A stretch of DNA of 64,000 nt from Actinomadura coerulea (GTDB lineage Bacteria; Actinomycetota; Actinomycetes; Streptosporangiales; Streptosporangiaceae), in the NCBI RefSeq assembly GCF_014208105.1, contig NZ_JACHMQ010000001.1:2914001-2978000 (forward strand). The letters run 5' to 3'. The stretch's first letter is position 1. Each line of letters starts with the position of its first letter. A program made the translations under genes and the position numbers. Under the pieces are notes generated by a model. It was not told the DNA's origin and did no database searches. It saw nothing but the letters and a program-made list of their open reading frames with translations. Of the stretch, positions 23,578 to 31,689 are shown in pieces.

Positions 23578-25623
23578 TCAGCGTCGTAGTTGCGGGGTGA
23601 ACGCCGCCGCGCGGGCGTAGAGCTTGTACAGCTTGAACTCTCCGGCGAAGGAGAGGCCGCAGGCGTTGTCGAGGACGCTGGTCGCCTTCCGGTTGCTGAG
23701 GGTCGTGCCGCGCGCCCCGGGGTGGTCGATCTGGCCGCCCATGAACACCTGCATCCTGGTCAGCATGTGATCGCGCTGATCGGTGTCCATCCCCTGCCAG
23801 GAGCGGCACGTCACCGCCGCGAGCAGCGCGTCGTCGAGCTCTCCCGCCGCGCCGTGGTCGTGGCCGCCGGCGGGCGCCGCCTTCCCGGCGGCCGGGGACT
23901 TGAACCAGGGGCACGGGCCGCCGGGCTTCAGGTCGGACATGCAGACGAACAGCTCGGCCTCGTTCTCCAGGTTGCCGAGACCGATGCTCAGCCAGGGGAC
24001 CTTGCCGTTCAGGCAGTCGGGCAGGTTCTTCGGGGAGCCGGTCGCGTCGCCGTTGGAGTACCAGCAGTTGCCCACGTTGCCCGGGAAGGCGTCCCACCAG
24101 AAGTCGACGCCGTTGCCGGACATCGTGTTGCCGTGGAACGAGTTGCGGTGCGACGTGGACAGCTTCAGCGGGTCGCAGCCGGTGATGGGGCCGTTCCCGG
24201 GCCCGCAGACGAAGGCGTCGGGAACGGCGAACAGCATGGCGCCGCGCCTGTCGTTGTCACGGAACCGGTTGTCGCGGACGACGTTGTCGTCGCCGCCCGC
24301 GATCCACATGCCGGTCCCGACGGGGACCGGCACGGTCGGCACCACGTCGCTGCCGGGCAGGTAGGGGTTGAAGTTGTTGGAGTAGAAGTCGTTCTTCTCG
24401 ATCAGGTCGCCCTGCTGCGGGAAGCCGGGATGCCCCGCCGCGGTGAACACGTCGGTCGTGAAGCCGAGCGCGTTGCCGTAGAAGTTGTTGTGGTGCAGCC
24501 AGGTGCCGCTGCCGTCCGTCCCGGAGTAGCCGCTGGTGTTGTGGTGGGAGTCGCAGTAGCGGATCTCCTGGCTGTAGCGCGCCGTGGGATAGACCTTCGG
24601 GTCGCGGCCGGCCGACGTCTTGGCACCCGACCCGGGGTAGAGCCCGGAGTCGCCGTTGCCCGCCGCCTCGCAGTTCTGCATCACGCCGTGGTCCTCGACG
24701 AAGGTGAGCACGCCGTACTCGCCCGCGTAGAAGGTCTTGAAGCGGTCGAGCAGGTACCCGTTGCTCTCCAGCACGTAGATGTCGTGCTCCTCGGCGTGCC
24801 GGACGGTCACGTTCCGCAGGACGAAGCCGTCGGCCCGGTCGGCGCGGATGCCCACGTCCTTCACCGAGCGGCGCGGGCCGCCGTTGCCGGACGAGGGGTC
24901 GCCCGCCTCCACCACCACGTCGTCCGCGCTGACGCCGGACCCCTCGAGCTGGAGGTTGCAGCGCACGCACGCGCCCCGGTTGGGGATGCCGTGCCGGTCG
25001 ACCAGCGGCGGGTCCGGGTCCTTGCCGGAACCGGGCGAGCGGCCCAGGACGGCGATCAGGTTGGCGTCGTTCTGGCACTTGAACTCGCCGAGGTAGGAGT
25101 AGGCCCCCGTGCTCAGCTTGTACGGGTCGCACGCCTTGTCGTGGGTGGGCTTCGCGCGCGAGGTGGGCTCGGTGTAGATGCCCGGCAGGACCACGACCCT
25201 GTCGTTGTTGCCCGAGTCGGTCACCGCGGGCTGGATCTCGCCGTACCGGCACCGCGAGGCCAGCGCCCGGTTGATCCGCGTGAGCTCCCGCGCCTCCGCG
25301 GCGCTGAACCGCCGGTGGTCGTGCGGCCGGATGTCGTAGCCCGACTTCCGCGCCCGCCGGATCGAGGCCTCCAGCCGCTTGAGCGAGTCGGGGCGGCACA
25401 CCACGCGGGTCGTGGAGCCCCTGGTCGCCGTGAGCGACGAGGCCAGGCTCCTGGCCTTGGGCACCGCGCCGCCCGCGCACGGGCTGACCGAGCAGTCCGG
25501 GCCGGGCAGCGGCCAGTAGGAGGGACGTTCGATGTGCGCGTCCGCGCTCACCATCAGCCCGAGGACCAGCCCGGACGCGGTGGCGACGACCAGCCAGAGC
25601 CTGCCGAGAAACCGTCTGCCCAT
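23578..25623 (-). CDS. Secreted right-handed parallel beta-helix protein
   Basis: 681 residues. A signal peptide is evident (MGRRFLGRLWLVVATASGLVLGLMVSADA). The central part carries repeated turns of a right-handed beta-helix rich in Asn/Gly/Asp: GFVLRNVTVRHAEEHDIYVLE, NGYLLDRFKTFYAGEYGVLTF, GSGTWLHHNNFYGNALGF, GDLIEKNDFYSNNF, DNVVRDNRFRDNDRRG and SHRNSFHGNTMSGNG. Such folds occur in pectate lyases and other polysaccharide-acting enzymes, but no catalytic set is assignable. The last ~85 residues (from AAVTCRSWQGMD to NACGLSF) form a small helical module with two cysteines that resembles HdeA-type folds; this is tentative. GAGGG precedes ATG 25623. Confidence 0.8.
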   Translation of the reverse strand: MGRRFLGRLWLVVATASGLVLGLMVSADAHIERPSYWPLPGPDCSVSPCAGGAVPKARSLASSLTATRGSTTRVVCRPDSLKRLEASIRRARKSGYDIRPHDHRRFSAAEARELTRINRALASRCRYGEIQPAVTDSGNNDRVVVLPGIYTEPTSRAKPTHDKACDPYKLSTGAYSYLGEFKCQNDANLIAVLGRSPGSGKDPDPPLVDRHGIPNRGACVRCNLQLEGSGVSADDVVVEAGDPSSGNGGPRRSVKDVGIRADRADGFVLRNVTVRHAEEHDIYVLESNGYLLDRFKTFYAGEYGVLTFVEDHGVMQNCEAAGNGDSGLYPGSGAKTSAGRDPKVYPTARYSQEIRYCDSHHNTSGYSGTDGSGTWLHHNNFYGNALGFTTDVFTAAGHPGFPQQGDLIEKNDFYSNNFNPYLPGSDVVPTVPVPVGTGMWIAGGDDNVVRDNRFRDNDRRGAMLFAVPDAFVCGPGNGPITGCDPLKLSTSHRNSFHGNTMSGNGVDFWWDAFPGNVGNCWYSNGDATGSPKNLPDCLNGKVPWLSIGLGNLENEAELFVCMSDLKPGGPCPWFKSPAAGKAAPAGGHDHGAAGELDDALLAAVTCRSWQGMDTDQRDHMLTRMQVFMGGQIDHPGARGTTLSNRKATSVLDNACGLSFAGEFKLYKLYARAAAFTPQLRR

Positions 25624-25841
25624 CAGTCGACCCTCGTCCCGGAAGCCTCCGCCGAGCGCCCGCTCGGCCTGCGGCCCCACGAATCACGAAATTTGAGCGA
25701 AATTCATGTTCAATCTAGCGGCGATACGGGACCCTTCAAGGTCCACAACCGGTCACCGCTTCCCCCGCGCCGGCGCGAGTACGATGGCGCCGCATTGCCC
25801 AGGGGTTCCGCCGGCGCGAAGTATTGGGGGAAGGTCTCTTT

Positions 25842-26714
25842 GTGAACGGCTGGGCCCTCGCGCTCGTTCTGGTCGCCGCCGTGGTGCACGCGTTCTGGAA
25901 CTTCTCCGCGAAGCGGGTCGGTGACGGAGGGGCGCCCTTCGTCTTCCTCTACTACACCGTTTCGGCCGTTGTGTTCGCTCCGGCGGCGGCCGTCTTCCTG
26001 GTGCTGGACGCTCAGCGTCCGCAATGGACATGGCTGCTCGCGGCACTGGTGACAGCGGTCCTGCACGTGGCGTACGGAATCGTGCTCCAGCGCGGGTACG
26101 CCGTCGGCGACCTGTCGGTGGTCTATCCCCTGGCCAGGGGTACCGGGCCGCTGCTGTCGGTTCTGGTGGCGGTGCTCTTCCTCGGAGAGGACCCCGGCCC
26201 GCCGGGCCTGGCCGGCGCCCTCCTGGTGATCGTCGGCGTCCTGGTCGTCAGCGGCGGCGCACCGGCGGAGGACGGCGCCTCCCCGGCGCGGCGGCGCGCG
26301 GGCGTCCTCTACGGGGTGCTCACCGGGGCCGTGATCGCGGGCTACACGCTGTGGGACGCGCATTCGGTCACGGAACTGGCGGTCCCGCCGCTGGTCTACT
26401 TCGGCTCCGGCGCGCTCGCCCAGAGCCTGCTCCTCGCGCCGTACGCGCTGCGCGACAGGGCGCGGGTCGCCCGGCTGTGGCGCGGCCACCGGCGCGAGGT
26501 GCTCATCATCGGCCTGCTGTCGCCGGTGGCGTACCTGCTCGTGCTCTTCGCGCTCCGGATCGCGCCGGTCAGCCTGGTCGCTCCCGCCCGCGAGCTGAGC
26601 ATCGTGCTCGGCGGACTGGCCGCGTGGCGGGTGCTGGGCGAGGCGAACGCCGTCCGCCGCCTGGCGGGCTCGGTCGTGGTGCTGGCCGGGATCGCCGCCA
26701 TCGCGATGGCCTGA
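25842..26714 (+). CDS. EamA/DMT family permease
   Basis: 290 residues with ten predicted membrane helices in two EamA halves: ALALVLVAAVVHAFWNFSAKR ... YPLARGTGPLLSVLVAVLFLGE in the first, and APVSLVAPARELSIVLGGLAAWRVLGE in the second. These are exporters of small metabolites; substrate unknown. I use GTG 25842, which has GGGGGAAGG 7-8 bases upstream; TTG 25824 lies inside that purine block. TACGAT (about 25777-25782) is a possible -10. The 218-bp gap to the divergent beta-helix gene includes two CGAAATT direct repeats 11 bp apart (25687, 25698). Confidence 0.88.
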   Translation: MNGWALALVLVAAVVHAFWNFSAKRVGDGGAPFVFLYYTVSAVVFAPAAAVFLVLDAQRPQWTWLLAALVTAVLHVAYGIVLQRGYAVGDLSVVYPLARGTGPLLSVLVAVLFLGEDPGPPGLAGALLVIVGVLVVSGGAPAEDGASPARRRAGVLYGVLTGAVIAGYTLWDAHSVTELAVPPLVYFGSGALAQSLLLAPYALRDRARVARLWRGHRREVLIIGLLSPVAYLLVLFALRIAPVSLVAPARELSIVLGGLAAWRVLGEANAVRRLAGSVVVLAGIAAIAMA

Positions 26715-26729
26715 CTCCCCCGGCCGCGG

Positions 26730-27710
26730 TCAGAGGGCGATGGCGACCTTGCCCCGGGCGTGGCCGCGCTCGACGTAGCGGAGGGCGTCGGGGAGTTCGG
26801 CGAACGGGTAGGTCCGGTCGATGACGGGCGTGACCCGCTCCTGCTCCATCAGGCCGGCCAGGAACCGCAGGTCCGCGGCGTTGGGCTTCCAGCCGACGTG
26901 GCCGATGCGCTGGCTGACGAAGGGGGAGGCCAGAGCGCCGCGGACGATCTGCCCGGCGGGGCCGAGCAGCCCGCCGCGCGGCGAGGCGATCCCGCCCACG
27001 ATCACCAGCGTGCCGCGGGGCGTCAGGCAGCGCCGCAGTTCGGCGAGCGGCCGGTCGCCCACGATGTCCATGAGCAGGTCGTACCGTCCCTTCCGCTGCG
27101 TGAAGTCCTCGCGGGTGTAGTCCACGACATGGTCCGCGCCCAGGGAGCGGACCAGTTCGAGGTTGCGGGTGCCGCACACGCCGGTGACCTCGGCTCCGAA
27201 CACCTTGGCGAGCTGGACGGCGAACGTCCCGATGCCGCCGGAGGCTCCGTTGACGAGGACCCGCTGCCCGGCGCAGACCCTCCCCGTGTCCCGCAGCCCC
27301 TGCAGCGCGGTGTGCGCGGCCATCGACACCGACGCCGCCTGCTCGAAGGTGAGGCGGGCCGGCTTGACGGCCAGCCGGTCCCGCGGGACGGCGGCGGCCT
27401 CGGCGAACGAGCCGAGGCGGACCTCCCCGAAGACCTCGTCGCCGGGACGCAGCCCCGTCACCGCGCCGCCCGTCCGCTCCACGACGCCGGCGAGGTCGGC
27501 GCCGAGGACGAGGCCCGGCCTCGGCCGGCGCAGGCCGCAGCTGAGCCGCACCAGCTTGGGATCGGCCCGCAGGTGGCGCCAGTCGTAGGGGTTGACGGCC
27601 GCCGCACGCACCCGGACGAGCACCTCGTCAGGGCCGATGCCGGGTTCGTCGACGTCCTTGAGGGCCAGCACGTCGGGCGGGCCGTAGCTGTCCCAGGTCC
27701 AGGCCTTCAT
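26730..27710 (-). CDS. NADP-dependent quinone oxidoreductase (zinc-less MDR family)
   Basis: 326 residues of the medium-chain dehydrogenase/reductase superfamily: a GroES-like domain (GPDEVLVRVRAAAVNPYDWRHLRA ... VLGADLAGVVERTG), and a Rossmann domain with VLVNGASGGIGTFAVQLAK (about residues 150-168) and LGADHVVDYTREDF. No zinc ligands are seen, placing it with quinone oxidoreductases and enoyl reductases. Start ATG 27710 (MKAWTWDSYG). Upstream lie three 18-bp repeats containing a TAC-N3-GTA operator, and the same half-sites precede the tetR gene encoded just upstream, so this is very probably a TetR-repressed detoxification gene. Confidence 0.9.
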   Translation of the reverse strand: MKAWTWDSYGPPDVLALKDVDEPGIGPDEVLVRVRAAAVNPYDWRHLRADPKLVRLSCGLRRPRPGLVLGADLAGVVERTGGAVTGLRPGDEVFGEVRLGSFAEAAAVPRDRLAVKPARLTFEQAASVSMAAHTALQGLRDTGRVCAGQRVLVNGASGGIGTFAVQLAKVFGAEVTGVCGTRNLELVRSLGADHVVDYTREDFTQRKGRYDLLMDIVGDRPLAELRRCLTPRGTLVIVGGIASPRGGLLGPAGQIVRGALASPFVSQRIGHVGWKPNAADLRFLAGLMEQERVTPVIDRTYPFAELPDALRYVERGHARGKVAIAL

Positions 27711-27750
27711 GGCGGCCCCGGGGTGAGAGAGGGCGGAGGAGGCGTCCAGC

Positions 27751-27799
27751 GTACGCCGTAAGGTTCTCATACGTCGTAAGGTAGTCGTACGCCGTAAGG
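27751..27799 (-). promoter_or_regulatory. Triple operator array, 18-bp period
   Basis: Three copies of a 13-bp core at 27751, 27769 and 27787: GTACGCCGTAAGG, ATACGTCGTAAGG and GTACGCCGTAAGG. Each contains the dyad TAC-N3-GTA. The spacing is exactly 18 bp. The array precedes the quinone oxidoreductase; a fourth related site precedes tetR (28602-28613). Confidence 0.75.
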
Positions 27800-27863
27800 C
27801 GGTCAAGGGGGTCGCCGGACCGGGCCTTGGGGGGGTCCGGTGCGCTCGCGGAAGGCCGGAGGG

Positions 27864-28574
27864 TCACCTACCGGCGGCGCGGCGCCTCTCCAGCCCTTCG
27901 AGGATCAGGTCGAGGGCGAACTCGAACTCGAACTGGTCGTCGCAGAAACCCAGGGTGCCGTCCGGATCGTCGTGGACGGCGTCCGCCAGCATCCCGGCGA
28001 GGTTGGGGAACAGGCCGGCCATCTGCTCCATCAGGGCGGGGTCGCCGGCGGCCGGGGTCTCGCCGGGCTGGAACAGCTCCTGGGCGAACCCGAGGGCGCG
28101 GCTGCCCAGGACGTGCAGGGCGCGGTGGGCCAGGTCGAACGAGAGGCCGCCCGCGCGGAGCAGGCCGACGACCTGGTCGTAGTACGCGATGACGGCCGGG
28201 TTCACGGTGCTGCGGGCGCCGAGCAGGCCCGGGGCCCAGCGGTGGCGGAGAAGAACGGCCCGGGCCGCCAGGACCCGCGCGCGCAGCGCCCCGCGCCAGT
28301 CCCGCTCGGGGGGCGGGGCCTCGGCCTCCTCCACCGCCTTCATGATCTCGTCGAGGACCACCTCGACCACGCCGTCGAGGACGGCCTCCTTGCCCGCGAC
28401 GTGGTGGTAAAGCGACATCGCCTCGACCCCGACCTCCTGCGCGAGCCGGCGCATGGTCAGCGCTTCGAGGCCGTCGCGGTCGGCGAGGCGCACGGCCGCC
28501 CGCAGCACCCGCCCGCGGCTCAGCGGGACGCGGGCCCGCTCGTCCGCCTCGTCCGCGTCGGTCCGTGAACTCAT
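27864..28574 (-). CDS. TetR family regulator with TetR_C (tetracycline-repressor-type) domain
   Basis: 236 residues. Helix-turn-helix at about 20-65: VLRAAVRLADRDGLEALTMRRLAQEVGVEAMSLYHHVAGKEAVLDGVVE. The C-terminal part (HRWAPGLLGARSTVNPAVIAYYDQVVGLLRAGGLSFDLAHRALHVLGSRALGF) fits the TetR_C_1 ligand domain. GGGAGGA precedes ATG 28574. It lies directly upstream of the quinone oxidoreductase on the same strand; the shared TAC-N3-GTA sites make autoregulation and control of that gene likely. Confidence 0.92.
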   Translation of the reverse strand: MSSRTDADEADERARVPLSRGRVLRAAVRLADRDGLEALTMRRLAQEVGVEAMSLYHHVAGKEAVLDGVVEVVLDEIMKAVEEAEAPPPERDWRGALRARVLAARAVLLRHRWAPGLLGARSTVNPAVIAYYDQVVGLLRAGGLSFDLAHRALHVLGSRALGFAQELFQPGETPAAGDPALMEQMAGLFPNLAGMLADAVHDDPDGTLGFCDDQFEFEFALDLILEGLERRRAAGR

Positions 28575-28601
28575 GGATCTTCCTCCCGGCGCACCCTGTC
28601 C

Positions 28602-28613
28602 GTACACGGTAAG
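28602..28613 (-). promoter_or_regulatory. Fourth TAC-N3-GTA site before tetR
   Basis: GTACACGGTAAG contains TAC-ACG-GTA followed by AG, as in the three-copy array at 27751-27799. It lies 28 bp before the tetR start, as expected for autorepression. Confidence 0.6.
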
Positions 28614-28628
28614 TCTGGCGCGAACTCT

Positions 28629-29753
28629 CTAGAGCGCCGGGTCCGGGCGGTCCGGGCGGTAGGGGGCGAGTTCGGGGGACGGTCTCCCGGCGATCTCCTC
28701 AGCGACCAGGGCGGCGAGGTGGGGGGCGAGTGTGATCCCGCTGTGGGTGACGGCGGTGTACAGGCCGGGGCGCTGGAAGCCGATGAGCGGGTAGCCGTCC
28801 ACCGGCAGCGGGCGGACGCATCGCCGCACCTCGGCGACCTCCGCGGTCAGGGCGGGGACGAGCGCCCGCGCGCGGGCGAGCAGCTCGCGGCCGGCCTCCT
28901 GGATGAGCGCCGGGGAGGCCGACTCGTCGATTCCGGCGTCCAGATCGTCGGCTTCCAGGACCAGTCCCCCGTTCTCCGCGGGCCGGGCGGACAGGCCGGG
29001 GGCGTGGACGAGGCCGTTCAGGGCGCCCTGTGCCGGCGAGGTGGTGGCGACGAGGCACGGTGCGGCCGAGCCGGGTTCGGACGGGTCGACCACCGGGAGT
29101 CCGACCCCGGCGGTGGCCAGGAGTGCGGGGCTGTGCCGGCCCGCCGCGCAGACCGTCAGGTCGGCGTCCAGGTCGCGGCCGTCGTCGAGCCGCACGCCGG
29201 TCACGCGGTCGCCGCCGGTGTTGAGGCGCACCGCGCGGCGGCCCGTCACCAGCTCGGCGCCGGAGTCGCGGGCGCGCAGGGCCAGCGCCCGCGCGGCGGG
29301 GCCTCCGTGCAGGTGGGCCTCGCCCGGGTAGTGCGCGATGAGCGCGTCCGGTGGGGCGGCGGCGTGCGGTTCCAGCCGGCGGAAGCGGTCGGAAGTGATC
29401 AGGTCGGCGGCGTAGCCGAGGCCGGACAGGCGGGCGACCCGGCCGGCCAGCCGCTCCCTGGCGCCGTCGTCGGCGGCCCAGGTGACGTTGCCCGACGGCC
29501 GGTACCAGGCCGGGTCGCCGAAGCCGGCCGCCAGGTCGCGCCAGGCCGACATCGCCGCCGTCCGGAACCGGTGGTAGGCCGGGTCCGCGGGGTCGTTGGC
29601 GTTGATCCAGGCGTAGCTCGTGCCGGACGTCCCGGCACCGGGCGCCTCCGCCTCCACCACGGTGACGCGGACGGGGGCGCCGGACGCCGGGCGGGTGAGC
29701 CGGTCCGCCAGCGCGGCCCCGATGATCCCTGCTCCCACGACCAGTACGCGCAC
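28629..29753 (-). CDS. FAD-dependent amino-acid oxidase-like protein (DAO family)
   Basis: 374 residues. N-terminal FAD-binding Rossmann motif VLVVGAGIIGAALADRL, then EAEAPGAGTSGTSYAWINAN, and the C-terminal DAO signature VRPLPVDGYPLIGF ... TAVTHSGITLAPHLAALVAEEI. Relatives deaminate or demethylate secondary amines and D-amino acids; substrate not deducible. The start is GTG 29753 (VRVLVVGAG), with GGGAG very close upstream; the longer reading frame upstream is non-conserved. Divergent from the PopR-like regulator gene. Confidence 0.88.
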   Translation of the reverse strand: MRVLVVGAGIIGAALADRLTRPASGAPVRVTVVEAEAPGAGTSGTSYAWINANDPADPAYHRFRTAAMSAWRDLAAGFGDPAWYRPSGNVTWAADDGARERLAGRVARLSGLGYAADLITSDRFRRLEPHAAAPPDALIAHYPGEAHLHGGPAARALALRARDSGAELVTGRRAVRLNTGGDRVTGVRLDDGRDLDADLTVCAAGRHSPALLATAGVGLPVVDPSEPGSAAPCLVATTSPAQGALNGLVHAPGLSARPAENGGLVLEADDLDAGIDESASPALIQEAGRELLARARALVPALTAEVAEVRRCVRPLPVDGYPLIGFQRPGLYTAVTHSGITLAPHLAALVAEEIAGRPSPELAPYRPDRPDPAL

Positions 29754-29843
29754 GCTCCCAGGATGGCAGCCGCCCCGCCCCGGCCGTTCTGCGGTGGGCG
29801 GAATCCCTGGGGTCCGGCGGCGAGGCCGATCTACGATGTGCGC

Positions 29844-30236
29844 ATGGCCGAGACCGCGCGACAGCTCACGCCTGCCGATGACATGCCCGCCGACGACATG
29901 CCCGCCGACGAGGCGTCCCGCGAGCCGGCGGCGGCGCGCCCGGCCGAGCCCTTGTGGCGCGACGCGCTCGGCCGGTCCCTGCGGCGGCTGCGCCTCGAAC
30001 GCGGCGAGATACTGGTGGAGACCGCCCGCCGCGCCGGGGTCTCGCCGCAGTACCTCTCGGAGATGGAGCGCGGCGTCAAGGAGCCGTCGAGCGAGATGAT
30101 CGCCGCCGTCGCCGGCGCCCTGGACGTGACGCTCGGCGACCTGACCCTCGCGATCGCGACGACCCTGCTGGCCGTGCCGGCCGGCGCGGCTCCGGCCGGC
30201 CCGACCTGCCGGGCGGCGTACGCCCTGGCCGCGTAG
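29844..30236 (+). CDS. XRE-family regulator, PopR/ClgR-like, with Leu-Ala-Ala C terminus
   Basis: 130 residues. A Pro/Ala/Asp-rich N terminus containing a 33-base-level tandem duplication (MPADDMPADD) precedes an XRE helix-turn-helix (LGRSLRRLRLERGEILVETARRAGVSPQYLSEMERGVKEPSSEMIAAVAGALDV, about 42-95). The QYLSEMERGVKEPSSE block closely resembles ClgR/PopR, actinobacterial activators of clp genes. The protein ends ALAA, like an ssrA-type degron; PopR of Streptomyces is degraded through its terminal alanines by ClpP1P2. It lies convergent to and 8 bp from a clpP pair, as PopR is linked to clpP3-clpP4. TACGAT (29832-29837) sits 7 bases before the ATG, suggesting a leaderless mRNA. Confidence 0.85.
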   Translation: MAETARQLTPADDMPADDMPADEASREPAAARPAEPLWRDALGRSLRRLRLERGEILVETARRAGVSPQYLSEMERGVKEPSSEMIAAVAGALDVTLGDLTLAIATTLLAVPAGAAPAGPTCRAAYALAA

Positions 30237-30244
30237 GCGGCCCG

Positions 30245-30847
30245 CTACGCGGGCATCGGCTGCCGCTCCTCGATCACGTGGTCGATGAGGCCGTAGTCCA
30301 GCGCCGTGTTCGCGGTGAAGACGCGGTCGCGGTCGGTGTCGGCGCGCAGGGTCGCGACGTCCTGCCCGGTGTGCCGGGACAGGATGCTCTCGATGTCGGC
30401 GCGCACCCGGACGACCTCGTCCGCCTGGAGGATGAGGTCCGGGATCGCTCCGCGGCCCTGCCCCATCGGCTGGTGCAGGACGACGCGGGTGTGGGGCAGC
30501 GCCGCGCGTTTGCCGGGAGTGCCCGCGGCGAGCAGGACGGCGCCGACGGCGACCGCCTGCCCCACGCACGTCGTCGCGACCTGCGGGCGGATGTAGCGCA
30601 GCGTGTCGTACACGGCGAGCATCGCGCTCGGGTCTCCCCCCTCGCAGTTGATGTACAGCTGGATGTCGCGCTCGGGGCTGTCGGACTCCAGGTACAGCAG
30701 CTGCGCGACGAGGGCGTTCGCGACGCCCGCGTCGATGGCGGTGCCGAGGTAGATGATCCGCTCCGTCAGCAGGTGCGAGTAGACGTCCATGACGCGCTCG
30801 CCGCGGGGGTGCTGCGCGATGACGTTCGGGATCGTGTAGGTGCTCAT
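30245..30847 (-). CDS. clpP: ClpP-family subunit with catalytic Ser replaced by Ala
   Basis: 200 residues of the ClpP fold. The nucleophile motif, normally GQAASMGA, reads GQAVAVGA (residues 96-103): the active-site Ser is A100 (codon GCC on the minus strand). H125 (VVLHQPMG) and the region of the catalytic Asp (D174 in TDRDRVFTA) are retained. It is probably a structural partner in a mixed ring with the ClpP encoded immediately upstream, analogous to ClpR subunits of plastids and cyanobacteria. The start overlaps the upstream gene by four bases (ATGA 30844-30847). Confidence 0.93.
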   Translation of the reverse strand: MSTYTIPNVIAQHPRGERVMDVYSHLLTERIIYLGTAIDAGVANALVAQLLYLESDSPERDIQLYINCEGGDPSAMLAVYDTLRYIRPQVATTCVGQAVAVGAVLLAAGTPGKRAALPHTRVVLHQPMGQGRGAIPDLILQADEVVRVRADIESILSRHTGQDVATLRADTDRDRVFTANTALDYGLIDHVIEERQPMPA

Positions 30848-31473
30848 CGTGCGGTTCCTCCGGACGGGGCGCCGAGCCCCACGGGCCGGCGGCGGGCGGG
30901 CATGACCTCGTCGAACGTGCTGACGATCGCGTCGACGAAGCCGTAGTCGAGCGCTTCGCGCGCCGTGTACCAGCGGTCGTGCAGCGAGTCCTCGAAGACC
31001 TGCTCGATGGGCTGGCCGGTGTCCTCGGCGATGAGCCCGAGCACCGTGTCGCGGGTGTGGCGCAGGTCGTTCGCCTGCAGTTCGATGTCGACGGCGGCGC
31101 CCGCGATCCCGGCGGAGCCCTGGTGCATCAGCACGCGGGCGTGCGGCATGGCGCGGCGCTTGCCGGGCGTGCCGGACGACAGCAGGAACTGGCCGGCGCT
31201 GTAGGCGATGCCGAGCACCAGCGTGGACACGTCGCACGGGATCAGCCGCATGACGTCGCGGATCGCCAGCATCGACGGCACCGACCCGCCGGGCGAATGG
31301 ATCCACAGCGCGATGTCGGTCGAGGCGTCCTCCCTCGCCAGGATCATCAGCTGGGTCGCCAGCAGCGTGCCGTTGTCGTCGTCCAGCGGGCCGTCGAGGA
31401 CGAGGACGCGCTGCTGGTAGAGCTCGCGCCGCACTCGTTCGTTGAACAACGGGATTGTCTGTTCCTCGCTCAT
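30844..31473 (-). CDS. clpP: ATP-dependent Clp protease proteolytic subunit (active, ClpP3-like)
   Basis: 209 residues. The triad is complete: S92 in GIAYSAGQF, H117 in VLMHQGSAG and D166 in HDRWYTA. The barrel is built with a Clp ATPase that unfolds substrates. GAAGGG lies a few bases before ATG 31473, which I prefer to 31482. It is first gene of a two-gene operon with the Ser-less subunit, so only this member can cleave. A 30-bp imperfect palindrome lies 43 bp upstream, the likely binding site of the neighbouring PopR-like activator. Confidence 0.94.
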   Translation of the reverse strand: MSEEQTIPLFNERVRRELYQQRVLVLDGPLDDDNGTLLATQLMILAREDASTDIALWIHSPGGSVPSMLAIRDVMRLIPCDVSTLVLGIAYSAGQFLLSSGTPGKRRAMPHARVLMHQGSAGIAGAAVDIELQANDLRHTRDTVLGLIAEDTGQPIEQVFEDSLHDRWYTAREALDYGFVDAIVSTFDEVMPARRRPVGLGAPSGGTAR

Positions 31474-31515
31474 GCCCTTCACTCTGCGCCCGCCCGCGCA
31501 CCGCTCACAGCCTGT

Positions 31516-31545
31516 GCTGCTGTGGGCGGATCCGCCCAGAGCAGC
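31516..31545. promoter_or_regulatory. 30-bp near-perfect palindrome in the clpP promoter region
   Basis: A core TGGGCGGATCCGCCCA (31523-31538, perfect) is extended, across a single G:G mismatch on each side, by GCTGCT (31516-31521) and AGCAGC (31540-31545). It stands 43 bp before the clpP start and about 145 bp before the divergent repeat-protein gene. Confidence 0.55.
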
Positions 31546-31595
31546 GCGGCCCGCCGAGGTCCGCGCGCTCGCGCGGCGTCTTTGCTCGGCGGAGG

Positions 31596-31621
31596 GCTTG
31601 TTGCCTGGTCAGAGCGGGTAT
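31596..31621 (+). promoter_or_regulatory. SigB-type stress promoter before the repeat protein
   Basis: GCTT (31596-31599), 16 bases, GGGTAT (31616-31621). This fits the Streptomyces sigma-B-group consensus GNNT-N14-16-GGGTAY. It lies 68 bp before the repeat-protein ATG. Confidence 0.45.
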
Positions 31622-31689
31622 CAGCAGTCTTCGGGACATGAGGCCGGGACGGACGCCGGGGGGAAGCCGTGCACGAGGAGACCAGTGGC

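Noticed and set aside
27711..27806. N-terminal extension of the quinone oxidoreductase with Thr-Leu-Arg-Arg repeats
   Set aside because: It is the translation of the operator array; the family N terminus begins at Met 27710.
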